Shown: one piece after another, positions 6,441 through 14,393 of the stretch | How positions within the stretch are numbered: position 1 is the stretch's first letter | Layout of the letters: each line of letters starts with the position of its first letter | The notes under the pieces: generated by a model | Told to the model about the DNA's origin: nothing | What the model saw: only the letters and a program-made list of their open reading frames with translations | Database searches by the model: none | From: an uncultured Collinsella sp. | GTDB taxonomy: Bacteria > Actinomycetota > Coriobacteriia > Coriobacteriales > Coriobacteriaceae | DNA: 30,226 bases | Direction: 5' to 3' | Assembly: GCA_900766165.1 (NCBI GenBank) | Contig: CAAFUK010000034.1 | Coordinates: 1-30,226 of the forward strand | Made by a program: the position numbers and the translations under genes

Positions 6441-9125
6441 ATGCGGCATGTGCATATTCATGTAACGGGCATTGTGCAGGGCGTTGGCATGCGGCCGTTT
6501 GTGTATCGCGAGGCCATGGCGCATGGCATTTGCGGATGGGTGCTCAACGCGGGCGACGGCGTGCATATCGAAGCGCATGCTCTGGCCGGTGCGCTCGATG
6601 CTTTTGTTGCCGCGCTTTCTGAGCATGCGCCTGCGGCAGCCCGCGTAGAGCATGTCGAGGTTGTGGACCTGGCAGCCAACGGTTGGGATGCCGCCAATGA
6701 AGAGGGTTTTCGCATCGTAGCATCGCAGGACCAGACCGCGCACACGACGCTCGTCTCGCCCGATATCGCCACCTGCGACGATTGCCTGCGCGAGCTGTTC
6801 GATCCCGCCGACCGACGCTATCACTACCCCTTTATCAACTGCACTAACTGCGGCCCACGCTTTACCATCATCCGATCGCTGCCTTATGACCGAGCGGCTA
6901 CCTCGATGGACCGTTTTCCCATGTGCCCTGAGTGTGCCGCGGAGTATGCCAATCCGCTCGACCGTCGCTTTCACGCGCAGCCCGATGCCTGCTTTAATTG
7001 CGGGCCGCATATCATGTGGCGCGAAGCGAGCGTGGGCGATGAGCCGGGCGAAGCCGCCGCGCCGCTGGCCGTCGGCACCACGCGCGAGACCAGCGACGCC
7101 ATTATCGACCGCTGCGTTGAGCTGCTGGCCCTTGGTGGCATCGTCGCCATCAAGGGCCTGGGCGGATTCCATCTATCCTGTGACGCCTCCAACGAGCAGG
7201 CGGTAGCCGAGCTTCGCCGCCGTAAACGCCGCAGCAACAAGCCACTTGCCGTTATGGTGCGCAGCCTTGCCGACGCTGAACGCCTGTGCCATATCAGCGA
7301 CGTTGAGCGCGGCTTGCTGGCCGGCAGCATTCGCCCCATTGTGCTGCTGCGCCGACGTGCTGTTTGCGAGAGCGGTGATTCTCCCGACGCCCTCGCGCTC
7401 GCACCGTCCGTCGCGCGCGACCTGCCCGAGCTCGGCGTTATGCTCCCCTACACCCCGCTTCAGCATCTGCTGCTTGCCGCGGCAGAAACGCATGGCATGC
7501 ACGCGCTGGTTATGACCAGCGGAAACTTGAGCGAAGAGCCCATCGAGACCGATGACGATCTTGCCTGGGAGCATCTCGTTGCCGCCGGCATCGCCGACGC
7601 GCTGCTCGGCAATGACCGCGCGATCCTCTCGCGCTACGACGACTCCGTGGTACGTGTGGTCGACGGGGTCGTTATGCCCGTGCGCCGCGCTCGCGGGTAC
7701 GCCCCGCAGCCGTTGCCGCTGCCGGCACTCGCCAGCGCCGCGCCCTGCGTGCTCGCCTGTGGCCCGCAGCAAAAGGCCACGATCGCACTCACGCGCGAAG
7801 ACGCGAATGGAACGTCGGCCTGTTTTGTGTCGCAGCATATCGGCGATGTCGAAAACGGTGCGACTTTCGATGCGTGGAATGCGGCACGCACGCGACTGGA
7901 AGACCTTTTTGACCTAGCGCCCGCCGCGCTGGCCTGCGACTTGCACCCCAGCTACCTATCGAGTCAGTGGGCACGCGAACAGGCGCGCGAGCGCAATCTG
8001 CCGCTTATCGAAGTCCAGCACCATCATGCGCACATCGCGAGCGTGATGGCTGAGGCTATCGCCACAGGACAGCTTGCACCCAATGCGCGCGTACTTGGCA
8101 TCGCCTTCGATGGAACGGGCGCTGGCACCGACGGAACCATTTGGGGCGGTGAGTTTCTTGTCGCCGGCCTCGCCGATTTTGAGCGCACCGCGCACCTGCG
8201 TACCTGGGCACTCCCCGGTGGCGCCGCATCTGTGCGCGACGCCCGACGCAACGCCTTTGCCCTGCTGAGCGAGCTCGATCTACTCGAACATCCGGGTGCC
8301 GCGGGACTCCTGGGCGGCCTCGATGAGCAGACGCGCAGTATCACGACCACGATGATCAAGCGGAACATCAACAGCCCGCGAACGAGCAGTATGGGCCGTC
8401 TGTTTGACGCCGCGGCGGCGATCTTGAACATCTGCGGCACTGCAACCTACGAGGGCGAACCCGCCATCGAGCTCGAGGCCGCCGCTTGGCGCGCTTTTAG
8501 CGACGAAAACAGCCATTTCACTGGCAATCAGGCTGGCGTATCCGCATCCGTCTCAACATCGCTGGACAGTTTGTTCAGATATGTATTAACTACTGACCCC
8601 CTATCCCGCATTTTTGCCTCAGATTTGGCCAAAAAAGGCTCTCCAGACACCCTATTTGCGGCAAATATGTCTGCCGAACACCCCAAATCAACCCATTTGG
8701 GATCATCGCAGACGGCTTTTGCCACCCAGAGCCCATCACAAAAATACGTATCTGAACTACTAACTGTCCAGGCGGCCTCGGACAACCCCCTCATTTTGGA
8801 TCCCAAACCGCTTTTTGAGGCGCTTTTGAGTGGAATCGAGGCCGGTGTGCCGGCCGACAAGCTCGCGCTCGACTTCCATATCGCCATTGCACGCGCATCG
8901 GCACGTATCGCAAGCGAAATCTGCGCTCGCGAAGGCATCGACATCGTCGCGCTCTCGGGCGGCGTGTTCATGAACCGACTTTTGCTTCGGCTCCTCACGC
9001 GCGAGCTCAAAGACGCCGGTCTTGCCGTCTTGGTTCCCCACACCGTGCCCGTCAACGACGGCTGCATCGCCTACGGCCAGGCGGCGGTCGCCCGCGCTCG
9101 CCTCACGCAGATCGCATCGCGGTAG
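6441..9125 (+). CDS. hypF: Carbamoyltransferase HypF, hydrogenase maturation, with a 70-codon insertion
   Basis: HypF converts carbamoyl phosphate to carbamoyl-AMP and transfers the group to HypE, the source of the cyanide ligands of [NiFe]-hydrogenase. Domains in order: acylphosphatase (GIVQGVGMRPFVYR, catalytic R23), two zinc-finger pairs starting at C112 (CDDC, CTNC, CPEC, CFNC), a YrdC-like adenylation domain (KGLGGFHLSCDA, KRRSNKPLAVM), and a Kae1-like domain (QHHHAHIASVMAE, FDGTGAGTDGTIWGGEF, LSGGVFMNRLL). ATG 6441 has GAGGGG upstream; in-frame ATG 6414 lies in repeat-like sequence. At 894 residues it is longer than usual (about 750-770). Residues 708-777 come from a terminal-inverted-repeat element between EGEPAIELEAAA and the following DPKPLFEALL segment. 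Otherwise intact. Confidence 0.96.
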   Translation: MRHVHIHVTGIVQGVGMRPFVYREAMAHGICGWVLNAGDGVHIEAHALAGALDAFVAALSEHAPAAARVEHVEVVDLAANGWDAANEEGFRIVASQDQTAHTTLVSPDIATCDDCLRELFDPADRRYHYPFINCTNCGPRFTIIRSLPYDRAATSMDRFPMCPECAAEYANPLDRRFHAQPDACFNCGPHIMWREASVGDEPGEAAAPLAVGTTRETSDAIIDRCVELLALGGIVAIKGLGGFHLSCDASNEQAVAELRRRKRRSNKPLAVMVRSLADAERLCHISDVERGLLAGSIRPIVLLRRRAVCESGDSPDALALAPSVARDLPELGVMLPYTPLQHLLLAAAETHGMHALVMTSGNLSEEPIETDDDLAWEHLVAAGIADALLGNDRAILSRYDDSVVRVVDGVVMPVRRARGYAPQPLPLPALASAAPCVLACGPQQKATIALTREDANGTSACFVSQHIGDVENGATFDAWNAARTRLEDLFDLAPAALACDLHPSYLSSQWAREQARERNLPLIEVQHHHAHIASVMAEAIATGQLAPNARVLGIAFDGTGAGTDGTIWGGEFLVAGLADFERTAHLRTWALPGGAASVRDARRNAFALLSELDLLEHPGAAGLLGGLDEQTRSITTTMIKRNINSPRTSSMGRLFDAAAAILNICGTATYEGEPAIELEAAAWRAFSDENSHFTGNQAGVSASVSTSLDSLFRYVLTTDPLSRIFASDLAKKGSPDTLFAANMSAEHPKSTHLGSSQTAFATQSPSQKYVSELLTVQAASDNPLILDPKPLFEALLSGIEAGVPADKLALDFHIAIARASARIASEICAREGIDIVALSGGVFMNRLLLRLLTRELKDAGLAVLVPHTVPVNDGCIAYGQAAVARARLTQIASR
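8562..8771. repeat. 210-bp terminal-inverted-repeat element inserted in frame in hypF
   Basis: The ends are CTGGACAGTT (8562-8571) and AACTGTCCAG (8762-8771), exact reverse complements. Just inside them, TTCAGATATGTATT pairs with AATACGTATCTGAA, giving TIRs of about 26-29 nt with two mismatches and a 3-nt gap. Inside are further hairpins: CAGACA...TGTCTG enclosing ATTTGC/GCAAAT (about 8644-8673) and CCCAAAT/ATTTGGG (about 8682-8702). Base composition is visibly more AT-rich than the flanking gene, with many codons rare in its neighbours (TTA, ATA, AAA). Length is exactly 70 codons with no stop. On the minus strand this segment is also open. No transposase is encoded, so it looks like a MITE-type or selfish palindromic element. 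Confidence 0.85.
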
Positions 9126-9256
9126 GCTGCTTGGCCAGCCCATGCGCCGCCGTCTCACAGGTGTAACGCGTTTGCCCGCAACCCCCGCGAGCGCTACCAT
9201 CAACTGATGGACTATTAAGCGCCCATCCAGCGCAAAGCGTATAAAAGGGGAACATT

Positions 9257-9517
9257 ATGTGCCTTGCCGTTCCCGGTAAAGTGGTCAAACGCGACGACGA
9301 CCTAAAGGCGACCGTCGACATGATGGGCATCGAGCGCCCCGTGTCGCTGCGACTTGTGCCGACGGCGCAGGTAGGCGACTATGTTCTCGTACACGCCGGC
9401 TTTGGCATCCAGATTGTCGACGAGCAGGAAGCTCAAGAGACGCTCGAGCTGGTCAACGCCATGACCGAGCTGGTCGAAGAGGACCAGCTCGCCACCAACC
9501 CGGCCGAGGCATACTAG
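9257..9517 (+). CDS. hypC: Hydrogenase maturation chaperone HypC
   Basis: An 86-residue HypC/HupF-family chaperone. It begins with the diagnostic MCLAVPGKV, whose Cys2 (after Met removal the N-terminal residue) binds the iron centre, and has the VGDYVLVHAGFGIQ core. HypC and HypD together carry the Fe(CN)2CO group to the hydrogenase large subunit. The ATG has AAAAGGGG upstream. The 131 bp after hypF contain no gene; a TATTAA at 9213-9218 could be a weak -10. The stop overlaps the hypD GTG by one base, so HypC and HypD are translationally coupled, consistent with their complex. Confidence 0.97.
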   Translation: MCLAVPGKVVKRDDDLKATVDMMGIERPVSLRLVPTAQVGDYVLVHAGFGIQIVDEQEAQETLELVNAMTELVEEDQLATNPAEAY

Positions 9518-10629
9518 TGGCGGCGGCACAACCGGTTCACTCCGGTATCGACTTTTCGGCATTCCGCGATCCCAAGCTGGCTCGCGAGCTCATCGATCGT
9601 ATTCATGAGCTTGTCGGCAACCGCAGCATCAACCTTATGGAAGTCTGCGGCACGCACACCGTGAGCATCGGTCGCTATGGCTTTCGCTCCATTATGCCTG
9701 CCGGGCTCAAACTGCTGAGCGGTCCGGGTTGCCCCGTCTGTGTTACCGCCAACCGCGATATCGACCATGCAATCGCGCTCGCCAAGATGGACAGCGCCAT
9801 CATCACCACCTTTGGCGACATGATGCGCGTGCCCGGGTCGTCTACCTCGCTCGCCGCGCAAAAGGCGGCGGGGCGCGATATTCGCATTGTGTACTCCCCG
9901 CTCGATGCACTCGATATCGCCGAACACAACCCCGATCGCCCGGTCATCTTTATGGGCGTCGGCTTTGAGACCACGACGCCTACCATCGCCGCCGCCATCC
10001 TGGAGGCAGACGCGCGCGGGCTGCAGAACTTCTCGGTCTACTGTGCCCATAAGACCACGCCGCCGGCGCTGCGCGCCATCGCCAACGATCCCGAGACCAC
10101 TATCGACGGCTTTATCCTGCCGGGCCACGTCGCCACCATCACGGGCCTGGCGCCCTTTAGCTTTTTGGTCGACGAGTTCAATACCCCGGGTGTGGTCACG
10201 GGATTTGAACCGGTCGATATCCTGCAGGGCATCTGCATGCTGGTCCAGATGGTTGTCGAGAACAGGCCGGCGATCGACAACGCCTACCGCCGTGGCGTCA
10301 ACGCAGACGGCAACCCCGTTGCGCGCCAGCTGGTCGAGCAGGTGTTTGAGCCATGCAACACCACGTGGCGCGGGCTGGGGCCGATTGCCAACTCGGGCCT
10401 TTCCATCCGCCCCGAGTTCTCGCGCTTTGATGCCCGCACTCGCTTTGACGTGCCCGTTGAGACGACGGTCGAGCCGCGTGGGTGCCGCTGCGGCGACGTG
10501 CTGCGCGGGGCCATTACGCCGAGCGACTGCCCTCTGTTCGGCCAAGCTTGTACACCCGAGCATCCCGTCGGCCCCTGCATGGTGAGTTCCGAGGGCAGCT
10601 GTGCAGCATATTTCCGCTACCGAGGCTAA
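9517..10629 (+). CDS. hypD: Hydrogenase maturation protein HypD
   Basis: A 370-residue HypD, the iron-sulfur scaffold on which CN and CO ligands are assembled with HypC and HypE. Family motifs present: MEVCGTHT near residue 42, GPGCPVC near residue 70, GFETTTPT, LPGHV, and a C-terminal cysteine cluster for the [4Fe-4S] centre (GCRCGD, CPLFGQAC, GPCMVSSEGSC). Length matches the E. coli protein. GTG 9517 overlaps the hypC stop codon (TAGTG). An 84-bp gap to hypE follows, with a ribosome-binding site for hypE but no clear terminator, so the operon probably continues. Confidence 0.97.
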   Translation: MAAAQPVHSGIDFSAFRDPKLARELIDRIHELVGNRSINLMEVCGTHTVSIGRYGFRSIMPAGLKLLSGPGCPVCVTANRDIDHAIALAKMDSAIITTFGDMMRVPGSSTSLAAQKAAGRDIRIVYSPLDALDIAEHNPDRPVIFMGVGFETTTPTIAAAILEADARGLQNFSVYCAHKTTPPALRAIANDPETTIDGFILPGHVATITGLAPFSFLVDEFNTPGVVTGFEPVDILQGICMLVQMVVENRPAIDNAYRRGVNADGNPVARQLVEQVFEPCNTTWRGLGPIANSGLSIRPEFSRFDARTRFDVPVETTVEPRGCRCGDVLRGAITPSDCPLFGQACTPEHPVGPCMVSSEGSCAAYFRYRG

Positions 10630-10713
10630 TGGGTTCCGCCGCTCTAACGAACGGCGAGCCGGTCGACGCTGCACCTCACCCATATAATTCCGTCCTCGAT
10701 TGGAGTTTTCGAT

Positions 10714-11748
10714 ATGTCCCGTACTGCCACCGATAGCACTGTCCTGTTGGGCCACGGCTCTGGCGGCCAGATGATGAAACGCATCATCGATGAGGTCTTT
10801 TTGGATGCCTTTGGGTCGCCCGAACTGCTCGAGGGCAACGATGCCGGCGTCGCTGCGCTGCCCGCGAGCGGGCGCATCGCCATGTCGACCGACAGCTTTG
10901 TAGTCTCGCCGCAGTTCTTCCCCGGCGGCAATATCGGCCGACTCGCCGTGTGCGGAACCGTTAACGACGTCGCGACCTCGGGCGCCAACGTGCGCTACCT
11001 CTCATGCGGTTTTATCCTCGAAGAGGGCTACCCCATGGACAAGCTGCGTCAAATCGTGCAGACCATGGCCGAAACGGCGCGCGAGGCGGACGTGGCGATC
11101 ATCACGGGCGACACCAAGGTGGTCGAGCGCGGCGGGGCCGACGGCGTCTACATCAATACCGCCGGCGTGGGCGAGGTGCCCGAGGGCGTGGCGCTCAGCG
11201 GCGCCAACTGCCAGCCTGGCGATGTCATCCTGGTGTCGGGTACACTCGGCGACCACGGTATCGCCATCATGAGTCAGCGCGAGGGTCTGGCGTTTTCGAG
11301 CACCATCGAAAGCGACGCCGCGCCGCTCAACCACCTGATTGCCGATGTGCTTGCCGCAGCACCCGACACACGCTGCTTCCGCGACCCCACTCGCGGTGGC
11401 CTGGCGTCCACGCTCAACGAGTTTGCCCAGGCCAGCGGCGTTGCCATGGAGGTCGACGAGGATGCCGTGCCCGTACGCCCCGACGTGCAGGCAGCCTGCG
11501 AGATGCTCGGCTATGATGTGTTGCAGGTGGCAAACGAGGGCAAGATGGTCGCCGTGGTGCCGGCCGAACAGGCAGATGCGGCACTGGCCGCCATGCGCGC
11601 CGCCCGCTACGGCGAGAATGCCGCCATCATCGGTCGCGTGCTGCCGCTTGCCGAGGACGCCCGCCCCGCCGTGCGCGTACGCACCGGCTGGGGCTCGACC
11701 CGCATACTCGACATGCTCGTGGGAGAGCAGCTGCCGAGGATTTGCTAA
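10714..11748 (+). CDS. hypE: Hydrogenase maturation protein HypE
   Basis: A 344-residue HypE of the PurM/ThiL-like ATPase fold. It accepts the carbamoyl group from HypF on its C-terminal cysteine and dehydrates it to thiocyanate. The sequence ends PRIC, the required terminal Cys. The N-terminal LLGHGSGGQMM, the STDSFVVSP and NDVATSGA motifs, and the RDPTRGG loop of the ATP site are all present. ATG 10714 has TTGGAG upstream. It is the last hyp gene here; hypA, hypB and hydrogenase genes must be elsewhere in the genome or outside the window. Confidence 0.97.
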   Translation: MSRTATDSTVLLGHGSGGQMMKRIIDEVFLDAFGSPELLEGNDAGVAALPASGRIAMSTDSFVVSPQFFPGGNIGRLAVCGTVNDVATSGANVRYLSCGFILEEGYPMDKLRQIVQTMAETAREADVAIITGDTKVVERGGADGVYINTAGVGEVPEGVALSGANCQPGDVILVSGTLGDHGIAIMSQREGLAFSSTIESDAAPLNHLIADVLAAAPDTRCFRDPTRGGLASTLNEFAQASGVAMEVDEDAVPVRPDVQAACEMLGYDVLQVANEGKMVAVVPAEQADAALAAMRAARYGENAAIIGRVLPLAEDARPAVRVRTGWGSTRILDMLVGEQLPRIC

Positions 11749-11853
11749 CGACAAAGGCTCAGGGCTATTAAAGATATTCAGATTCCAAACATGCCCGGCA
11801 CGCATGCCCAGTATCATGGGGTGCGTTTTACAACTCAAGCGGCAGGAGCACCC

Positions 11854-12522
11854 ATGGCAGCAGCTTTTTCCCATGTGATCTTTGACCTGGACGGCACCAT
11901 TCTCAACACGCTCGAGGACCTGGCGGCCGCCGGCAACCATACCTGCGAGATGCACGGCTGGCCCACGTTTGCCGTAGACGAGTACCGCTACAAGGTGGGA
12001 AACGGCATGCTCAAGCTGGTCGAGCGCTTTATGCCCGCCGAGTATGCGGGCGACGGCCGTATGTTTGAGCAGACGCTTGCCGAGTTTAGGGCTTATTACG
12101 GTGAGCACAAGGAAGACCACACCTCACCGTACGCCGGTACGATCGAGATGCTCGACCGCCTGCGCGTCGCGGGCGTGCAGCTTGCCGTGCTCACCAACAA
12201 GGACCATGTCTCGGCCGCTCCGCTTATCGAGAAGTATTTTGGTTCCGAGCGCTTTGCGCTGGTGCAGGGCCGCGTCGACGCGTTTCCTCCCAAGCCCGAG
12301 GCGCCTGTTACGCTGCATGTGATGAAAGAGCTAGGCGCCGACCCGGCAACCACACTCTATGTGGGCGATTCCAATGTCGATATCCTGACCGGTCACAACG
12401 CCGGCCTCAAGAGCGCCGGCGTCGCCTGGGGCTTCCGTGGCCGCGCAGAGCTAGAAGCCGCCGGCGCCGACTACGTGGTGGACACCCAGGATGAGCTCGC
12501 GGCGCTGATTCTGGGCGAGTAG
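11854..12522 (+). CDS. HAD-superfamily phosphatase, phosphoglycolate-phosphatase-like
   Basis: A 222-residue HAD hydrolase. Motif I is VIFDLDGTIL (nucleophile D11, acid D13), motif II AVLTNKD, motif III lysine in PPKPEAP, and motif IV VGDSNVDI. A helical cap of about 70 residues follows motif I, typical of the Gph/PGP group, which hydrolyses 2-phosphoglycolate or similar small phosphates. ATG 11854 has AGGAG at 11844-11848; the in-frame ATG at 11791 lacks one. A TATCAT at 11812-11817 may be its -10. Substrate is not determined by the sequence. The gene converges with the lipoprotein gene at 12794, with a structured repeat between them. Confidence 0.9.
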   Translation: MAAAFSHVIFDLDGTILNTLEDLAAAGNHTCEMHGWPTFAVDEYRYKVGNGMLKLVERFMPAEYAGDGRMFEQTLAEFRAYYGEHKEDHTSPYAGTIEMLDRLRVAGVQLAVLTNKDHVSAAPLIEKYFGSERFALVQGRVDAFPPKPEAPVTLHVMKELGADPATTLYVGDSNVDILTGHNAGLKSAGVAWGFRGRAELEAAGADYVVDTQDELAALILGE

Positions 12523-12569
12523 CGGGGCTGTCGCTCAACACGGCTGCATAGATTCTGTCGCGCGGAAAG

Positions 12570-12597
12570 TAGTCGTTTAAGAACGTCCCCAATGACT
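12570..12597. repeat. 28-nt repeat unit, exact reverse complement of 21606-21633
   Basis: The 28 bases here match position for position the reverse complement of 21606-21633. Their core, AAGAACGTCCCCAATGACT, occurs again directly at 21641-21659. In both places this unit lies beside a copy of the structured repeat described at 12620 and 21706. Confidence 0.9.
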
Positions 12598-12619
12598 GCC
12601 ATGGCAACGCCGATGTTTC

Positions 12620-12774
12620 GGCAATGACAGCGAGCGGGCACCAGAGCGAACAAATTGGCATGAAAAGAGGACGGCATAGACCTTCTGGTCATGCCGTCCT
12701 CTTTGAATGACAAGTTGTCGCTCTGGTGCCCGCGCAGCGTCGAGCAGTTACGGCGTTTGGTAAAACGCCGTAAC
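12620..12774 (-). repeat. Structured repeat, copy A (three stems), 3' of the lipoprotein gene
   Basis: Outer stem: 12634-12649 pairs perfectly over 16 bp with 12718-12733. Inside it, 12664-12677 pairs over 14 bp with 12691-12704, and a GACC/GGTC tip closes on a TTCT loop with one bulged A. Separately, 12747-12758 pairs over 12 bp with 12763-12774. Compared with copy B at 21706-21850, two stems differ on both sides so that pairing is kept. On the minus strand it starts 20 nt after the lipoprotein stop, and the inner hairpin ends in TCTTTT, so it may terminate both converging genes. Confidence 0.88.
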
Positions 12775-12793
12775 AAACTACCGCGTAACTCCC

Positions 12794-13351
12794 CTAGCTC
12801 AGCATTGCATCCATCATCTCGGAGTTGACGGAGTCGTCGGCAGACCACTCGCCGTCGTCGTTGCAGGTGTACTTGAAGATAACCGTGGTCTTCCTGGGCT
12901 CGGTGGCCTTGGTCACATCGACCATAACCTGACCTGCCATCTTGTACAGCTCGTCATCGGAAGGAACCGTATCAAGCGCGGCAACCTTCTCCTGATACTG
13001 GGTGGAGAAGTCCTCGACAATCTTGTTCATGGACTTGCAGGTGATGGAGACCTCGGCGGTCGCGACACCCTTGTCCTCGTCGACCGTCACGTCGCCGATC
13101 TCGTAATCAAAACCCTCGAGATAGGTCTTGGCATACTCCTTGGGATCGATGCCCAGCTGCTCGAACTCGTCGCCCGAAGCCTCTTCCAGGCCAGAGAGGA
13201 AATCGTCACCACCGTTTTTGACCTCATCGAACTGAGTCGTAAGGTCCTCGGTGATGAGCTCTTCGATCGAAGGGCCTCCGCAGCCGGAGAGCACGACCAC
13301 GCACGCAACCAAGACGGCCATGAGGGGCGCAAGCAGCAGCTTCTTTTTCAT
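12794..13351 (-). CDS. Secreted lipoprotein of unknown function (185 aa)
   Basis: Lipoprotein signal peptide: MKKK, a hydrophobic stretch and lipobox VLSGC, with C24 as the lipidated residue. The mature part is acidic and probably alpha/beta: EDLTTQFDEVKNGGDDFL, a YEIGDVTVDEDKGVATAEVSI strand pair, and a C-terminal VIFKYTCNDDGEWSADD pair ending in MMDAML. This layout resembles the small duplicated lipoproteins of unknown function common in gut actinobacteria and firmicutes; I assign no role. ATG 13351 has GGGAGGAA upstream; the longer frame to 13561 lacks a signal. It is transcribed away from the PTS IIA gene's terminator and ends beside structured repeat copy A. Confidence 0.88.
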   Translation of the reverse strand: MKKKLLLAPLMAVLVACVVVLSGCGGPSIEELITEDLTTQFDEVKNGGDDFLSGLEEASGDEFEQLGIDPKEYAKTYLEGFDYEIGDVTVDEDKGVATAEVSITCKSMNKIVEDFSTQYQEKVAALDTVPSDDELYKMAGQVMVDVTKATEPRKTTVIFKYTCNDDGEWSADDSVNSEMMDAMLS

Positions 13352-13529
13352 GTTGTTCCTCCCAATAAGCGGCACCGCGCTTCCCAGACACGGCGCACGT
13401 TGTAATAAGTAAGCCCATACTATCCACTTATGAACACCCTCGACGGCACGAAGGCGCGGTCGGTTCGTTTTAGCGTCCGAACGGTTTGCAAGCCCGCCCA
13501 ACGTGCAATAAAACACATCCGTACCGTGC

Positions 13530-13565
13530 AATAAAAAAGGGTGGCCGGACAATCCGACCACCCTT
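13530..13565 (-). terminator. Rho-independent terminator of the PTS IIA gene
   Basis: On the minus strand an AAGGGTGG...CCACCCTT stem with a short ATTGT-like loop and one mismatch is followed by TTTTTT (13537-13532). It lies 22 nt after the PTS IIA stop. GTGCAATAAAA occurs twice next to it (about 13503 and 13526), a short local repeat. Confidence 0.85.
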
Positions 13566-13587
13566 AGACATCATGCGATGCCGCGAT

Positions 13588-14124
13588 TTACTTGCGGACG
13601 ACCTTGACGATGGCGTCACCGGCGGCGACAGCGGAGTCGGCCTCGACGGCAAGCTCGACATCGGCGAACTCGGCGGTGTTGGACACGGCCACGACGACGC
13701 AGTCCTTGTAACCGGCAGCGGCAATCTTGGCGCGGTCGATCTTGAGCATGGGCTGGCCGGCCTTCACGACGTCGTCGGCCTTGACGAAGCCCTCGAAGCC
13801 GTCGCCGTTCATGTTGACGGTATCGACGCCAACGTGCACCAGGACCTCGATGCCGCTATCGGACTGCAGGCCCACAGCGTGACCCATGGTGACGGTAACC
13901 TTGCCGTCACAGGGAGCGTAGACCAGATCGTCCTCGGGCCACACGGCGCAGCCCTTGCCCAGGACCTCGCCACCAAAGACGGGATCGGGCACGTCGGCCA
14001 TCTTGATGACCTTGCCCTTGACGGGCGAGCACAGCACGTCGGCGCCGGCAGAAGCAGAGATGGAGGCCGGAGCAGCGGCAGCCGCGGGCTCAGCCTTCTT
14101 CTTGAACATGTCAAACAGACCCAT
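13588..14124 (-). CDS. PTS glucose-type EIIA protein (Crr-like)
   Basis: A 178-residue single-domain EIIA of the glucose/beta-glucoside class. It passes phosphate from HPr to an EIIB domain and often regulates sugar uptake. Active-site H97 lies in VLVHVGVDTV and the paired H82 in MGHAVGLQSDSG, 15 residues apart as in E. coli EIIA-Glc (H75/H90). An Ala/Pro-rich linker (AEPAAAAAPAS) separates a MGLFDMFKKK N-terminus from the domain, as in soluble Crr proteins. ATG 14124 has AGAGGAG upstream. A TATAAT -10 lies on the minus strand at 14179-14174. Located next to a 6-phospho-beta-glucosidase, it could serve glucose or beta-glucoside transport; the membrane EIIBC partner is not in the window. Confidence 0.92.
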   Translation of the reverse strand: MGLFDMFKKKAEPAAAAAPASISASAGADVLCSPVKGKVIKMADVPDPVFGGEVLGKGCAVWPEDDLVYAPCDGKVTVTMGHAVGLQSDSGIEVLVHVGVDTVNMNGDGFEGFVKADDVVKAGQPMLKIDRAKIAAAGYKDCVVVAVSNTAEFADVELAVEADSAVAAGDAIVKVVRK

Positions 14125-14173
14125 ACGTTTTCTCCTCTTGATTAAGCGCAACGTAGTGCGCATGCCTATGGTG

Positions 14174-14179
14174 ATTATA
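14174..14179 (-). promoter_or_regulatory. -10 element of the PTS IIA promoter
   Basis: A perfect TATAAT on the minus strand, 50 nt upstream of the start codon. The -35 region is weak (TTAGTT at 17-nt spacing), so an activator may be needed. Confidence 0.6.
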
Positions 14180-14264
14180 GTGCCAATTGGACCAAAAACT
14201 AAGGTGGGGAGTCGAATCGAAAACTCCGCCGACGTCTTTGCCCCATCGATACCCGTTTTGCTGA

Positions 14265-14365
14265 TTAATCCTCGATGAGTCCCAGATGCACGAAGGCATT
14301 CCAGATACCATCGTCGTCGACATTCGTGGTCACGAAATCGGCCGCCGGTCCGGCGTTCGTCAGAA
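14265..14365 (-). pseudogene. Remnant of a Cof-type HAD hydrolase gene (C-terminal ~33 codons only)
   Basis: Read on the minus strand, this stretch gives GVLTNAGPAADFVTTNVDDD followed by GIWNAFVHLGLIED and a stop. This is the typical C-terminal tail of Cof/HAD-IIB phosphatases (an ADYVT...DEDG...AL..G-I pattern). No start codon, catalytic motif I-III or ribosome-binding site precedes it; the frame runs into the 3' end of the glucosidase gene. A 14-bp tandem duplication lies exactly at the junction. It is best read as the leftover of a gene deleted between the glucosidase and the PTS IIA gene. Confidence 0.65.
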
Positions 14366-14393
14366 CGCCGGAACTCAATCGCCGGAACTCAAT
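14366..14393. repeat. 14-bp perfect tandem duplication at the end of the glucosidase gene
   Basis: CGCCGGAACTCAAT occurs twice without a gap. It spans the boundary between the glucosidase stop codon (14393-14395) and the HAD remnant, and may mark a deletion or recombination junction. Confidence 0.9.

Noticed and set aside
8528..9067. 179-codon minus-strand frame across the hypF insert
   Set aside because: Mostly antisense of hypF; noted only because the inserted element is open on both strands. No ribosome-binding site.
12570..12774. CRISPR array or phage attachment site
   Set aside because: The repeats are inverted, not regularly spaced direct repeats, and there are no cas genes or integrase nearby.
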